From the NCBI RefSeq assembly GCF_018398335.1, contig NZ_JAHBRX010000002.1, forward strand, positions 434,001-498,000: DNA of 64,000 nt. The letters run 5' to 3'. Both the position numbers and the translations under genes were made by a program. Source of the DNA: Chelatococcus sp. HY11 (GTDB lineage Bacteria > Pseudomonadota > Alphaproteobacteria > Rhizobiales > Beijerinckiaceae). The notes under the pieces were generated by a model, which had not been told where the DNA came from, ran no database searches, and was given only the letters and a program-made list of their open reading frames with translations. Below, piece by piece: positions 35,868 through 45,013 of this stretch (the first letter of the stretch is position 1; each line of letters begins with the position of its first letter).

Positions 35868-37147
35868 TGGTCTTTCAGCTTACGGTTGATCTTGGCATCA
35901 AGGTCCTTGAAAACCGTCTCGAGCGTGTCCGGCGCGAGCAGGGCCTTCTGGACGGCGTCAACGATGTCGCCGGCCGCGATATCCGCCCAAATGGGCAGCG
36001 GCAGCGGATAGGGCTTCGCATTCTCGCCGATCTTGAGGAAGGTCAGGAGCATCGGATCGCTCTTGATCTCCGGTTCATTGGCGAGATCGCTGCGAATGGG
36101 CATCCAGTTCGCGACCTTGGCGCGCTTGATCGACCATTTCGCATCGGCCTCGAACTTGATGAACTTCCAAGCGGCTTCCGGGCTCGCGCAATCCGCCGCG
36201 ATGCTCGTGGATGTCACCGTCTTGAGTGTCGGCGCATTCGGGATCTGATGCGGCGCGGGCGCGACGATCAGCTTGCCCTTGAGCGCGGGGTTATCTTCCT
36301 CGGCTTTGGCAATCGCCCAGTTGGCGTTGCGCATCGTGGCGATCTTGTTCTGCGCGAACATGACCGTCTGTTCGAGATAGTTCGTCGTGGTCGGCGCCGG
36401 CGCGGCGAAACCGTCGCGCGCAAGCCCGAGATAAGCCTTGATCGCCTCCAGGCTCTTCGGGTTCTTGGCGAAGGTCGCCTCGGTCATGTCGGCGTTGAAG
36501 ACTTCGCCGCCGTTAGAATAGATCCAGCTCAGCAGCACCCGCGTCGTCGTGTCAGTCTTGCCGCCGAGGATGGCGGTCGCCCATTGACCATCCTTGGTCA
36601 GGGCCTTCGCCCAGGTCCTATAATCGGCCCAACTCACCGGGGGCTTCGCGGGATCGAGACCGGCGGCCTTGACGAGATCCTCATTGTAGATTTCGGCATA
36701 GATGCCACCCCAGATCGGCACGCCGTAGAGCTTGCCTTGCCAGCGCGCGGCCTTCATCACCTCGTCGCTCCAGGCCTTGCGCCAGGCCTCCGGCTCGGCG
36801 TCCCAGAACTTGTCGAGCGGCATCAGATAGCCGTTGTAGGCGGCGGTGGTCAGATCGACCGAGACGAGGCATGGCGCGCGACGCGCCTGCGAGGCCGTCA
36901 CGAACTTCGTCCAGTGATCCTTGCGCGCGACGAGAACGGGGTCGATCTTGATGCCGGGATTGGCTGCCTCGAAGGCGGCGACCATCTCCTTCCAGACCGG
37001 CTCGAACTGCTTCTCCGTCAGATTGGCGGTCTGCCATTGCAGCACGATCGGCTTGTCCGCCGTCTGCGCGATGGCACCGGTGGCGCCGAGCCATGCAAGC
37101 CCGCCCGCGATGCCGGACAGAAGTTTACGGCGCGTCGATTTCAACAT
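35864..37147 (-). CDS. Extracellular solute-binding protein, family 1 (sugar-acid locus)
   Basis: The 427-residue precursor has a Tat-like signal, STRRKLLSG (residues 4-12), with a cleavage region ending AIAQ near 28. The mature part matches CUT1 sugar-binding proteins. It starts 27 bases after the dehydratase gene and overlaps the permease by 4 bases. The ligand is not readable from the sequence; nearby genes suggest a pentose, hexose or uronate-type sugar. Confidence 0.9.
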   Translation of the reverse strand: MLKSTRRKLLSGIAGGLAWLGATGAIAQTADKPIVLQWQTANLTEKQFEPVWKEMVAAFEAANPGIKIDPVLVARKDHWTKFVTASQARRAPCLVSVDLTTAAYNGYLMPLDKFWDAEPEAWRKAWSDEVMKAARWQGKLYGVPIWGGIYAEIYNEDLVKAAGLDPAKPPVSWADYRTWAKALTKDGQWATAILGGKTDTTTRVLLSWIYSNGGEVFNADMTEATFAKNPKSLEAIKAYLGLARDGFAAPAPTTTNYLEQTVMFAQNKIATMRNANWAIAKAEEDNPALKGKLIVAPAPHQIPNAPTLKTVTSTSIAADCASPEAAWKFIKFEADAKWSIKRAKVANWMPIRSDLANEPEIKSDPMLLTFLKIGENAKPYPLPLPIWADIAAGDIVDAVQKALLAPDTLETVFKDLDAKINRKLKDQ

Positions 37148-37174
37148 CAGATGTCCTCCCTCAATTCTCGATTA

Positions 37175-38308
37175 TTAGCGAAACAACGAACCCGGGCGCT
37201 CGCCGAGCGGCTGGGGCCTGAAGGCGTGGTCCTTGAGCGCCTCGATATCCGGCTCGAGGCCGAGCCCCGGCCCCTCGGGCAGGATGAAATGACCATCCTC
37301 GAACTGGATGGCCGGGCGGCTGACCGCGTCGCGAATGGCGCGTTGCGGCTCCATCTGCTCAAGGATGTAAAAGTTCGGAATGCTGGCCGCGAGATGCATG
37401 GAGGCAACGGTGCAGATCGGCCCGCCCGGATTATGCGGGGCGACCGGCACATAGTAGGTATCCGCCATCGCCGCTATGCGCCGCAACTCCGTGAACCCGC
37501 CGCCGTGCATGATGTCCGGCTGAACGATCTTACAACCGCCCTCCTCCAGCAACTCCCGGAATTCATAGCGTGACAGCAGACGCTCGCCCGTCGCGATCGG
37601 CGTCCTGATATCGCGCTGGAGGCGCGCCATGACCTTGGCGTTCTCGAAGGGGATGGGCTCCTCGAACCAGCCGGGCCTGTAGGGCGACAAGGCCTCGTCC
37701 AGCATCACCGCCGTGCGTGGTGACAGGAACTCGCTGCATTCGTGGAAGATGTCGACATCCGGTCCCGCGCCCTCGCGCGCCGCCGCCATCATCTCGCGGG
37801 CGAGGCGCAGCTCCCTCGCTTCGTTGGCGCGCAAGCCGTCGTAGCTGATGAGGCAGCATTTGAAACCGGTGAAGCCACGGCGCACCGCCTCGCGCGCGCC
37901 CTCGAAGGCGGCTTCCGGCGTGCGTACGCCCGACAGCCAGTGGCTCGCATAGACACGCAGGCGCTTGCGGTGAGCGCCGCCGAGAAGTCGGTGCACCGGC
38001 ACGCCGAGCCGCTTGCCTTCAAGGTCCCACAGGGCGATGTCGATGCCGCTCAAAGCGCTCGTCAACGTGGCCCCGCCGCGCCAACGCCAGGCATTGTACA
38101 AGCGATGCCAATGCTGCTCCGGCCCCGCCGGATCCTGGCCGATGAGATGCGGCGCCATCTCCCGTATGGCCGTTTCCACAGATTCGATCGGCCCATGCAG
38201 CGAAGCCTCGCCCCAGCCCGTCAGCCCCTCATCGGTCGTGATGCGGACGAACAGCCAATTGCACCAGTCGACCCAGAATTTGAACGTTTCAACTCCCGTT
38301 ACTTTCAT
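37175..38308 (-). CDS. Enolase-superfamily sugar-acid dehydratase (mandelate racemase/muconate lactonising type)
   Basis: The 377-residue protein has the capping domain and a barrel with metal ligands D186, E216 or E217 (WFEEP) and E242 (TGERL), and a catalytic H292 (APHNPGGP). The spacing is like that of galactonate dehydratase. A much longer frame starting at 39613 crosses the LacI gene in antisense and is rejected; the ATG at 38308 fits the domain start. It is the first gene of the CUT1 operon, so it probably dehydrates the aldonate made from the imported sugar. Exact substrate unknown. An operator-like palindrome lies in its first codons. Confidence 0.87.
   Translation of the reverse strand: MKVTGVETFKFWVDWCNWLFVRITTDEGLTGWGEASLHGPIESVETAIREMAPHLIGQDPAGPEQHWHRLYNAWRWRGGATLTSALSGIDIALWDLEGKRLGVPVHRLLGGAHRKRLRVYASHWLSGVRTPEAAFEGAREAVRRGFTGFKCCLISYDGLRANEARELRLAREMMAAAREGAGPDVDIFHECSEFLSPRTAVMLDEALSPYRPGWFEEPIPFENAKVMARLQRDIRTPIATGERLLSRYEFRELLEEGGCKIVQPDIMHGGGFTELRRIAAMADTYYVPVAPHNPGGPICTVASMHLAASIPNFYILEQMEPQRAIRDAVSRPAIQFEDGHFILPEGPGLGLEPDIEALKDHAFRPQPLGERPGSLFR
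38279..38292. promoter_or_regulatory. Second LacI-type operator, inside the dehydratase gene
   Basis: TTTGAACGTTTCAA matches the upstream palindrome at 12 of 14 positions, and the two changes are symmetrical around the CG centre. It covers roughly codons 6 to 10 of the dehydratase gene. Its centre is 65 bp from that of the upstream site, about six helical turns. Confidence 0.55.
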
Positions 38309-38343
38309 TTGGCGATGGTCTTCCCGGTTCGTGCGGCTTGTGA

Positions 38344-38357
38344 TTGGAACGTTCCAA
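38344..38357. promoter_or_regulatory. LacI-type operator
   Basis: TTGGAACGTTCCAA is a perfect 14-bp palindrome with a central CG, the form bound by most LacI/GalR proteins. It lies between the divergent dehydratase and LacI genes, 36 bases before the dehydratase ATG. Confidence 0.7.
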
Positions 38358-38545
38358 AGATAAATTGAAATCGAGATGGTCTTCAAGCGAAATTCGTCAT
38401 CCAGCATCAAACGTGTGGACACCGGCAGAGTGACAATGCACGCCACAATCGTGTTTGCTCGTCGCGCTTGCGGCGGACAATCGATGAACGGCGGGACGCC
38501 GCCTGCCTGGTGCGCCTGATCAACCGAGGGCCTTTCTTGAACGTG

Positions 38546-39583
38546 ATGCGTAAACCGACCATGCATGATGTCGCCCGCCACGCGGGCGTGTCGACGGGCA
38601 CCGTGTCCAATGTCCTGAACGATCCGCAGGTCGTCAGCGCCGACAAGCGTGAACGGGTGCTCGAAGCCATCGCGCAGCTCGGCTACCTCCGTAACAGCCT
38701 GGCGCAGAGCCTGAAGAGTCAGAGCTCGCGCGTCATCGGGCTGTGTGTGCCGCATGCCGCGAGTGCCTATTTCACGAGCCTGATCGACGCCCTGGAGGAC
38801 ATCGCCTTCACCTGCGGTTACGAGATGGTTCAGATCTTGAGCCGGCACGACCCGGACATGGAATACCGCCGCGTCGAGACGCTGCTCTCCCATCGCATAG
38901 CGGGCCTTATCATCGTTCCCAGCCAGTCGCCGCGGCGGACGTTCGATCTGATCGAGCGCTCGCGTGTCCCGGCCGTCATGGTTGACCGCCTCTGGCCCGA
39001 TGACCGCTTTGACTATGTCACGATGAACAACAGCGAGGCGATGATGGCGACGGTTGCCGGCCTCATCGCCCGGGGGCATCGCCACATCCTCTACACCGCG
39101 CGCTATCCGGACCTTGTCACCACCCAGCAGCGCATCGCCGCCTTCGAGGCGGCCGGGCGAGCCGCGGTCGAGGCGACGCGGACGACCGTCCTCGTCAGTG
39201 GTGAGGACGAGGTCGCCTTCGGGCCTCGGCTCGTCGCCGCCCTGCGGGGGCCTGATGCGCCTACCGCCGTCATCGCCAGCAACAGCATCATCACCCTCTG
39301 GGTCCTGCGTGCGTTCAGGGAGGCGGGAATCATATGCCCGGACGATGTCTCGCTGGTCGCCTTCGACGAGCCGGTCTGGGCCGATGTCATGACGCCGCCG
39401 CTTGCGATTATCCGCCATCCCAGCATCGCTATAGCGGAGACCACCTGGAACCTTCTGATGGAGCGGCTGGAAGACAGCCGTCAGCCGCATGCCCCTCCCA
39501 AGCCACGGCGGCACGTGCAGCTTCCGGCGACGCTCGAACTCCGAAGCTCCGTTGGCGCGCCGCGCGTCCAGACCCGGTCGTGA
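38546..39583 (+). CDS. LacI-family transcriptional regulator
   Basis: The protein of about 345 residues starts with the LacI helix-turn-helix (TMHDVARHAGVSTGTVSNVLN), a hinge near residue 50, and a periplasmic-binding-like sugar-sensing domain with SLVAFDEPVWADVMTPPL near the C-terminus. A TTG at 38537 in the same frame has GAGGG at ideal distance and could be the real start, adding three residues. It diverges from the dehydratase-CUT1 operon, and two palindromes between them fit its operators. Repression relieved by the imported sugar or its product is expected. Confidence 0.9.
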   Translation: MRKPTMHDVARHAGVSTGTVSNVLNDPQVVSADKRERVLEAIAQLGYLRNSLAQSLKSQSSRVIGLCVPHAASAYFTSLIDALEDIAFTCGYEMVQILSRHDPDMEYRRVETLLSHRIAGLIIVPSQSPRRTFDLIERSRVPAVMVDRLWPDDRFDYVTMNNSEAMMATVAGLIARGHRHILYTARYPDLVTTQQRIAAFEAAGRAAVEATRTTVLVSGEDEVAFGPRLVAALRGPDAPTAVIASNSIITLWVLRAFREAGIICPDDVSLVAFDEPVWADVMTPPLAIIRHPSIAIAETTWNLLMERLEDSRQPHAPPKPRRHVQLPATLELRSSVGAPRVQTRS

Positions 39584-39613
39584 GGATGCCGCGAGGGAGA
39601 ACGAACGCGCCAA

Positions 39614-39658
39614 GCCTCAACGCTTCGAGCCTCGACGCTTTGAGCCTCGACGCTTGGC
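39614..39658. repeat. Three tandem copies of a 15-bp unit
   Basis: GCCTCAACGCTTCGA, GCCTCGACGCTTTGA and GCCTCGACGCTTGGC follow each other directly between the LacI gene and the epimerase gene. Within the rest of this 134-base gap I see no other structure. Confidence 0.7.
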
Positions 39659-39717
39659 GCTTTGGGATCTAAATTCCCCGCCCGGCGAGACCGGACCCCG
39701 TACCCACATGGTGGACC

Positions 39718-40605
39718 ATGCCCGCAGCCCAATCACCGTCGCTCGTTCACATCGCAAGCCATGGCTATAGCGCCAGCGTCAATCCCGCCGGCGCGGAACT
39801 GATGAGCCTTGATCATGACGGCCGGCCACTCCTCTGGCCTGGAGACACCAACAGCTGGGCCGAACGCGCGCCTGTCCTGTTTCCGACGATCGGCCTCGTC
39901 ACCGGCGGCGAGATCCGGGTAGGCGGACGCGCCTATCCGATGCCCCCGCACGGGTTCGCCAAGCGCTCGCTCTTTACGGTGACACAAAGAGGGCCGGACC
40001 GCTGCAGCCTGACCCTCGAAGCGACATCATCGACCCGCGAGCACTATCCCTTCGCCTTCGGCCTGAGGCTGGACTACAGCCTGGACGCTGCCGGGCTGCG
40101 CATGGCCGCGACGATTTCCAACCCCGGCAGCCAGACGCTGCCCGCGAGCTTTGGCTTCCATCCCGGTTTCCGCTGGCCGCTGGAGCCCGGGGTGCCGAAA
40201 TCGTCCTACACCATCGCCTTCGCTGACGATCGCCGCATCACGACCAAGCGGCCCGCGCAGGGCTTCTTCACCGATGAGAGCACGGTCGTCGACCTGCCGA
40301 ACGGCCATCTCGCCCTCAATGATGACCTCTTCGTGGGCGGCGGCCTCTTTCTCGTCGCGCCAAGGAGCTCTGAGGTTCGCTTCGGATCGCCTGACGGCAA
40401 GCTTGCGCTCACGGTCGCCTACGAGAATTGCCCCGACGTCATGGTATGGATGAAGCCGGGCGCGGAATTCCTCTGCATCGAGCCTTGGCATGGCAGGCCG
40501 GACCCGGCTGGCTTCAAGGACGACTTCAGCCGGAAACCCGGCCTCGCGAACATTCCCCCTGGCGAATCCATCGTCGTCGCTATGACCGTCCGCGCGGATG
40601 GCTAG
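39718..40605 (+). CDS. Aldose 1-epimerase family protein
   Basis: The 295-residue protein has the galactose-mutarotase-like fold pattern, with LMSLDHDGRPLLWPGD near residue 28, PHGFAKRSLF near 79, SFGFHPGFRWPL and the late CIEPWHGRPD, where His and Glu residues are expected in the active site. Such enzymes interconvert sugar anomers. It follows the LacI gene on the same strand and may serve the sugar imported by the CUT1 system, or free hexose in general. It could also act on glucose-6-phosphate like the YeaD subgroup. The ATG at 39718 lacks a strong ribosome site. Confidence 0.85.
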   Translation: MPAAQSPSLVHIASHGYSASVNPAGAELMSLDHDGRPLLWPGDTNSWAERAPVLFPTIGLVTGGEIRVGGRAYPMPPHGFAKRSLFTVTQRGPDRCSLTLEATSSTREHYPFAFGLRLDYSLDAAGLRMAATISNPGSQTLPASFGFHPGFRWPLEPGVPKSSYTIAFADDRRITTKRPAQGFFTDESTVVDLPNGHLALNDDLFVGGGLFLVAPRSSEVRFGSPDGKLALTVAYENCPDVMVWMKPGAEFLCIEPWHGRPDPAGFKDDFSRKPGLANIPPGESIVVAMTVRADG

Positions 40606-40935
40606 AGCCGGATGGGCGTAATCGCGCGGGCAAAACCGCCGCGGAGAGGACGGGGACGAGCGGGCCGGGGTGCGGGAGCACGTCTGTGTCCTGCGGGTGC
40701 AAGGTCGCGCTCCCCTCTCCTCTTTCAGCTTTGCCCCGCCGTGGTACGGACGCGGCAAACCCGATAGCACAACACTATACACAGCGTGCATCATGGCAAG
40801 CCTGCCCAAGTCGTCGGCCAACTCGTCGACCAAATCGCCATCCAAGACAACCAATGGTCGTCATTGGCAATTGGCAGAAAGCATGATCGCATCTTATCTA
40901 TCGTCGTGGCGAACACGTGTTGCGGAGACCGAGTG
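40606..40935. other. Gap upstream of the Hsp20-Lon operon
   Basis: This 330-base stretch holds no convincing gene, although the Hsp20 frame is open back to 40786. It must contain the heat-shock promoter. A perfect 10-bp palindrome, AACACGTGTT, lies at 40912-40921, just before the ribosome site of the Hsp20 gene. I could not find a heat-shock sigma promoter or a ROSE-type thermometer with confidence. Confidence 0.5.
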
Positions 40936-41349
40936 ATGAAGAACCGGGACCTGAAGGCCTGGATGTGGTCCGATGCCGTTGAAATGCTGGCACGGGCCGA
41001 GCGCATGCATCGGGATCTGTTTCGCCCCGCCGCCGGCTCCGGCCGCGCGGCAACTCCCCAGTGGGAACCCCCCGTCGATGTCTTCGAGACGGACCAAGAG
41101 CTGCGGGTGCTGGCGGCGCTGCCCGGCGTCGACCCCGACCATATCCAGGTTTCCATCGCGAACGGAGTTCTCATCATAGCGGGAGGGCGTATCCTGCCCC
41201 CGGAGCTGAGAACAGCGACCATTCATCGCCTCGAACTGCCGCAGGGCCGGTTCGAACGACAACTCCAGCTACCAACGGGCCGTTATGAGGTCGGCAGACC
41301 GTCCGTGATCAACGGCTGCCTCCTCGTCGTGCTGCGTAAGCTTGTCTGA
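40936..41349 (+). CDS. Hsp20 (small heat-shock, alpha-crystallin) family protein
   Basis: The 137-residue protein has an alpha-crystallin core with PPVDVFETDQELRVLAALPG (about 46-65) and a conserved C-terminal strand region. It binds unfolding proteins without ATP. The ATG at 40936 follows GGAGACCGAG; an earlier ATG at 40786 in the same frame adds a non-conserved leader. It ends 12 bases before the Lon gene, so chaperone and protease are made together. The usual C-terminal I-x-I anchor is not seen. Confidence 0.85.
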   Translation: MKNRDLKAWMWSDAVEMLARAERMHRDLFRPAAGSGRAATPQWEPPVDVFETDQELRVLAALPGVDPDHIQVSIANGVLIIAGGRILPPELRTATIHRLELPQGRFERQLQLPTGRYEVGRPSVINGCLLVVLRKLV

Positions 41350-41361
41350 TCAGGGCCCGCC

Positions 41362-43785
41362 ATGATGTTCAAGAACCTGCCCCTTTTTGCCGCCGATGCC
41401 GGCGGAGCCCAGAGCGCCGATACCGCCACAGCCCCGCGACCGAGCGAACTTCCGCAGGACGCGCTGCTGATCGTGCCCGTGCGCAACTTTGTTCTGTTCC
41501 CCGGCGTCGTCATGCCCATCGTCGTGGGCCGGCCGACGTCTGTCGCAGCGGCCCAGCAAGCGGTGCGTGAAGGCCGCCAGATCGGCGTGCTGATGCAGCG
41601 CGATCCCGAAGCCGAACCGTCACCGCTCGGCCTTCATCGCATGGGTGTGATCGCCAACATTCTGCGCTTCGTGACAGCCCCCGATGGCTCGCATCACCTG
41701 ATCTGCCAGGGTGATGGCCGCTTCTACGTGGAAGAGTTCATCAAGGAAACGCCGTATCTCGCGGCCCGCGTTCGTCGCATCGAGGAGCCGGAAGGCAACA
41801 GCTCCGACATCGAGGCGCGCTTCCTGCATCTGCAGGGGCAGGCAACGGAAGCCCTTCAGCTCCTGCCGCAGGCGCCCCAGGAACTGCTTGCTGCCGTGCA
41901 GGGCGCCACATCGGCGTCCGCGCTCACGGATCTGATCGCGGCCTATATCGATATCTCTCCGAGCGACAAGCAGGATATCCTTGAGACCGTGGACCTCCAC
42001 GCCCGCATGGACAAGGTCGCGAAAGTCCTCGCCAAGCGGATCGAGGTGCTGCGGCTCTCCCAGGAGATCGGTCGGCAAACCAAGGCCTCCCTCGACGAGC
42101 GCCAGCGGGAAGTGCTGCTGCGCGAGCAGATGGCGGCCATCCAGCGCGAACTCGGCGAAGGCGATGGCAAGGCGCAGGAGGTCGCCGAACTCACGGAGGC
42201 TATCACAAAAGCCAAGATGCCGCCGGACGTCGACCAGGCCGCGCGCAAGGAATTGCGCAGGCTGGAGCGCATGCCCGATGCCTCCGCCGAATACGGCATG
42301 ATACGGACTTATCTCGATTGGCTGATCGAACTGCCCTGGGCCCTGCCCGAGGAAAAGCCGATCGACATTGCCCAGGCGCGGCGGATCCTCGACGAGGATC
42401 ACTTCGGCCTCGACAAAATCAAGACGCGCATTGTCGAATACCTCGCGGTGCGCAAGCTCGCGCCGCAAGGCAAGGCACCCATCCTCTGCTTCGCGGGCCC
42501 GCCCGGCGTCGGCAAGACCTCTCTCGGCCAGTCCATCGCCCGGGCGATGGGACGCCAGTTCGGACGCGTCAGCCTTGGCGGCGTCCATGACGAGGCGGAG
42601 ATCCGCGGCCATCGCCGCACCTATGTCGGCGCCCTGCCCGGCAACATCATCCAGGCTATCCGCAAGGCGGGCTCGCGCGATTGCGTGCTGATGCTCGACG
42701 AAATCGACAAGATGGGCTCGGGCGTGCATGGCGACCCCTTCGCGGCCATGCTGGAGGTGCTGGATCCCGAGCAGAACGGCACGTTCCGTGACAACTATCT
42801 CGGCGTGCCTTTCGATCTGTCGCGCGTCGTGTTCATTGCGACCGCCAATATGCTCGACACGATCCCCGGGCCGCTCCGCGACCGCATGGAGATCATCACC
42901 CTGTCCGGCTACACCGACAGCGAGAAGCTGGAGATCGCCAAACGCTATCTCGTGCGTCGGCAATTGGAAGCCAACGGCCTCAAAGCCGATCAGGTGGATA
43001 TCGCGGACGATGCACTGATGGCGATCATCCGCAGCTATACGCGCGAGGCTGGCGTGCGAAACCTCGAGCGTGAGGTCGGGAGAGCACTCCGGCATATCGC
43101 CGTCGGCATCGCCGAAGGCAGCGCCAGCCACACCCATATCGGCGTGGCTCAACTCGATGATCTCCTCGGACCACCGCGCTTCGAGGATGAAGTCGCGATG
43201 CGCGTCAGCGTGCCCGGCGTCGCGACCGGCCTCGCCTGGACCCCCGTCGGCGGTGACATCCTGTTCATCGAGGCGACGCGCACGCCCGGCGGCGGACGGC
43301 TCATCCTCACCGGCCAGCTGGGAGAAGTGATGCGCGAGAGCGCCCAGGCAGCCCTCAGCCTGGTGAAGAGCAAGGCCAGGGACTTTGGTGTCGATCCAGC
43401 GCTGTTCGAGCGCAATGACATCCATATCCATGTCCCGGCAGGCGCCACACCCAAGGATGGGCCGAGCGCCGGCGTCGCGATGTTCACGGCGCTGGTCTCG
43501 GTGCTGACCGGGCGAACGGTGCGCAGCGACACGGCCATGACCGGTGAGATCAGTCTGCGCGGCCTCGTTCTGCCCGTCGGTGGCATCAAGGAAAAGGTGG
43601 TGGCCGCGGCTCGCGCCGGTCTCACACGGGTACTCCTGCCCGCCCGCAATCGCCGCGATTTCGAGGACATTCCGGAGGATGCCCGCAAACGCCTCGAGTT
43701 CGTCTGGCTGGAGCGTGTGGATGACGCGATAGCCCAGGCCCTCGAACCCGCGACGGAGAGCAAGGAAGCCGCTCCCGCGCAATAA
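41362..43785 (+). CDS. lon: ATP-dependent Lon protease
   Basis: The 807-residue protein has the Lon substrate-binding N-terminal domain (about 34-225), a coiled-coil linker, an AAA module with Walker A GPPGVGKTS (K385) and Walker B VLMLDEIDK, and a protease domain with the catalytic pair S702 (PKDGPSAG) and K745 (GGIKEK). It degrades misfolded and regulatory proteins in the cytoplasm. The length is normal. It is the second gene of an operon with Hsp20, which suggests a stress-induced and possibly additional Lon rather than the housekeeping one next to clpX; the window cannot settle this. A strong terminator follows. Confidence 0.95.
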   Translation: MMFKNLPLFAADAGGAQSADTATAPRPSELPQDALLIVPVRNFVLFPGVVMPIVVGRPTSVAAAQQAVREGRQIGVLMQRDPEAEPSPLGLHRMGVIANILRFVTAPDGSHHLICQGDGRFYVEEFIKETPYLAARVRRIEEPEGNSSDIEARFLHLQGQATEALQLLPQAPQELLAAVQGATSASALTDLIAAYIDISPSDKQDILETVDLHARMDKVAKVLAKRIEVLRLSQEIGRQTKASLDERQREVLLREQMAAIQRELGEGDGKAQEVAELTEAITKAKMPPDVDQAARKELRRLERMPDASAEYGMIRTYLDWLIELPWALPEEKPIDIAQARRILDEDHFGLDKIKTRIVEYLAVRKLAPQGKAPILCFAGPPGVGKTSLGQSIARAMGRQFGRVSLGGVHDEAEIRGHRRTYVGALPGNIIQAIRKAGSRDCVLMLDEIDKMGSGVHGDPFAAMLEVLDPEQNGTFRDNYLGVPFDLSRVVFIATANMLDTIPGPLRDRMEIITLSGYTDSEKLEIAKRYLVRRQLEANGLKADQVDIADDALMAIIRSYTREAGVRNLEREVGRALRHIAVGIAEGSASHTHIGVAQLDDLLGPPRFEDEVAMRVSVPGVATGLAWTPVGGDILFIEATRTPGGGRLILTGQLGEVMRESAQAALSLVKSKARDFGVDPALFERNDIHIHVPAGATPKDGPSAGVAMFTALVSVLTGRTVRSDTAMTGEISLRGLVLPVGGIKEKVVAAARAGLTRVLLPARNRRDFEDIPEDARKRLEFVWLERVDDAIAQALEPATESKEAAPAQ

Positions 43786-44086
43786 AGGTGCCATTTCGAC
43801 GAGCCATATATACCGATCGCCCGCGTTCAGACGGGCGATCGGCGCCTTTCTGAACGAATGCCAGAGGCAATCATTGCACGTGCTGTGGCGCACAGCGTGA
43901 CACTAAATCGGCCTATTTTACCAAATTAGACGTAAAATCTGCCAACCGGCGGCTGGCGTCGGCCAGACTTGGCGAGTACGGTCCGGCTCCGATTTTCCAG
44001 AGCTAGAATCAGCGCCGTGGGGCTGTGGGTTTATGTCCTGCCCTGCTCAGGCGAGGTCCTGGCCTTCCAGCTCCAAAGTCTCCACG
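43786..44086. other. Gap between lon and the ABC exporter genes
   Basis: About 300 bases contain the lon terminator and, at 43915-43938, the inverted repeat ATTTTAC/GTAAAAT with a 10-base spacer. This AT-rich repeat may be an operator for the exporter genes. No gene is seen. Confidence 0.45.
43813..43842 (+). terminator. Terminator of the Hsp20-lon operon
   Basis: A perfect 11-bp stem (CCGATCGCCCG, 43813-43823, with its complement 43832-43842) with an 8-base loop lies 28 bases after the lon stop codon and is followed by CGCCTTTCT. It fits an intrinsic terminator. Confidence 0.75.
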
Positions 44087-45013
44087 ATGCAGCCCATCAT
44101 TTCCATTTCCCAATTGTCCAAGGTCTATGGCTCGGGGTTTCAAGCCCTGAAGGGCATCGATCTCGTGATCAACAAGGGCGAGATCTTTGCCCTGCTCGGC
44201 CCTAATGGCGCTGGCAAGACCACCCTGATCAGTATCATCTGCGGCATCGTCAGCCCGAGTGAGGGCACGATCCTGGCGGATGGCCACGATATCACGGTGG
44301 AGTTTCGGGCCGCCCGCTCCAAGATAGGCCTCGTTCCTCAGGAACTGACCACCGACGCCTTCGAGACGGTGTGGGCAACCGTGAGCTTCAGCCGCGGGCT
44401 CTTCGGCAAATCAGCCAATCCGCCCTATATCGAGAAGATCCTGCGCGACCTCTCCCTGTGGGACAAGCGCAACAGCCCCATCCGGACGCTGTCCGGTGGC
44501 ATGAAGCGCCGTGTGATGATCGCCAAGGCGCTGTCGCACGAGCCGCAGATCCTTTTCCTCGACGAACCGACCGCCGGTGTCGATGTCGAACTTCGCCGCG
44601 ACATGTGGGATGTGGTGCGGACGCTCCGCGACAACGGCGTCACTATCATCCTCACCACGCACTATATCGAGGAAGCGGAGGAGATGGCCGATCGCATCGG
44701 CGTCATCGACAAGGGGCGCATCATTCTCGTGGAAGACAAGCATGAGTTGATGCGCAAACTTGGACAGAAAAGATTGACCATCCTGCTTCAGAAAAAGCTG
44801 GATCATATTCCGCCAGGACTGGAGGCCTACGGACTTGAGCTCGCGGCGGATGGTCACGAGCTTGTCTATACCTATGACACTCAAGGCGAACGGACCGGCA
44901 TTACCGATCTCCTGAGCGCGCTCAGCCGCGCGGATGTCGCCTTCAAGGATTTGCAGACGACTCAAAGCTCTCTCGAAGAGATTTTCGTCAGTCTCGTAAG
45001 GAACGGCGCATGA
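44087..45013 (+). CDS. ABC-2 type transporter, ATP-binding protein
   Basis: The 308-residue ATPase has Walker [10 protein letters not shown], a Q-loop LVPQE, the signature LSGGMKRR, Walker B ILFLDEPT and the switch histidine in TTHYIEEAE. It resembles the CcmA/NodI-type ATPases that pair with ABC-2 membrane proteins for export. The ATG at 44087 begins right at the domain; an ATG at 44033 adds an unlikely 18-residue stretch. Its stop overlaps the permease start by 4 bases. This is the only ABC ATPase gene in the window and is of the exporter class, so it is unlikely to serve the importers. The cargo is unknown. Confidence 0.9.
   Translation: MQPIISISQLSKVYGSGFQALKGIDLVINKGEIFALLGPNGAGKTTLISIICGIVSPSEGTILADGHDITVEFRAARSKIGLVPQELTTDAFETVWATVSFSRGLFGKSANPPYIEKILRDLSLWDKRNSPIRTLSGGMKRRVMIAKALSHEPQILFLDEPTAGVDVELRRDMWDVVRTLRDNGVTIILTTHYIEEAEEMADRIGVIDKGRIILVEDKHELMRKLGQKRLTILLQKKLDHIPPGLEAYGLELAADGHELVYTYDTQGERTGITDLLSALSRADVAFKDLQTTQSSLEEIFVSLVRNGA

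Noticed and set aside
38309-39613. Long N-terminal extension of the dehydratase frame
   Set aside because: It runs antisense through the LacI gene and the conserved dehydratase domain starts at 38308.
40850-40935. ROSE-type RNA thermometer before Hsp20
   Set aside because: The conserved segment pairing with the ribosome site is not visible; only a short AACACGTGTT palindrome is there.
41620-43893. A 757-codon open frame on the minus strand opposite lon
   Set aside because: It is an antisense shadow of a gene with full Lon motifs; the high third-position GC keeps this frame free of stops, and it shows no family features.
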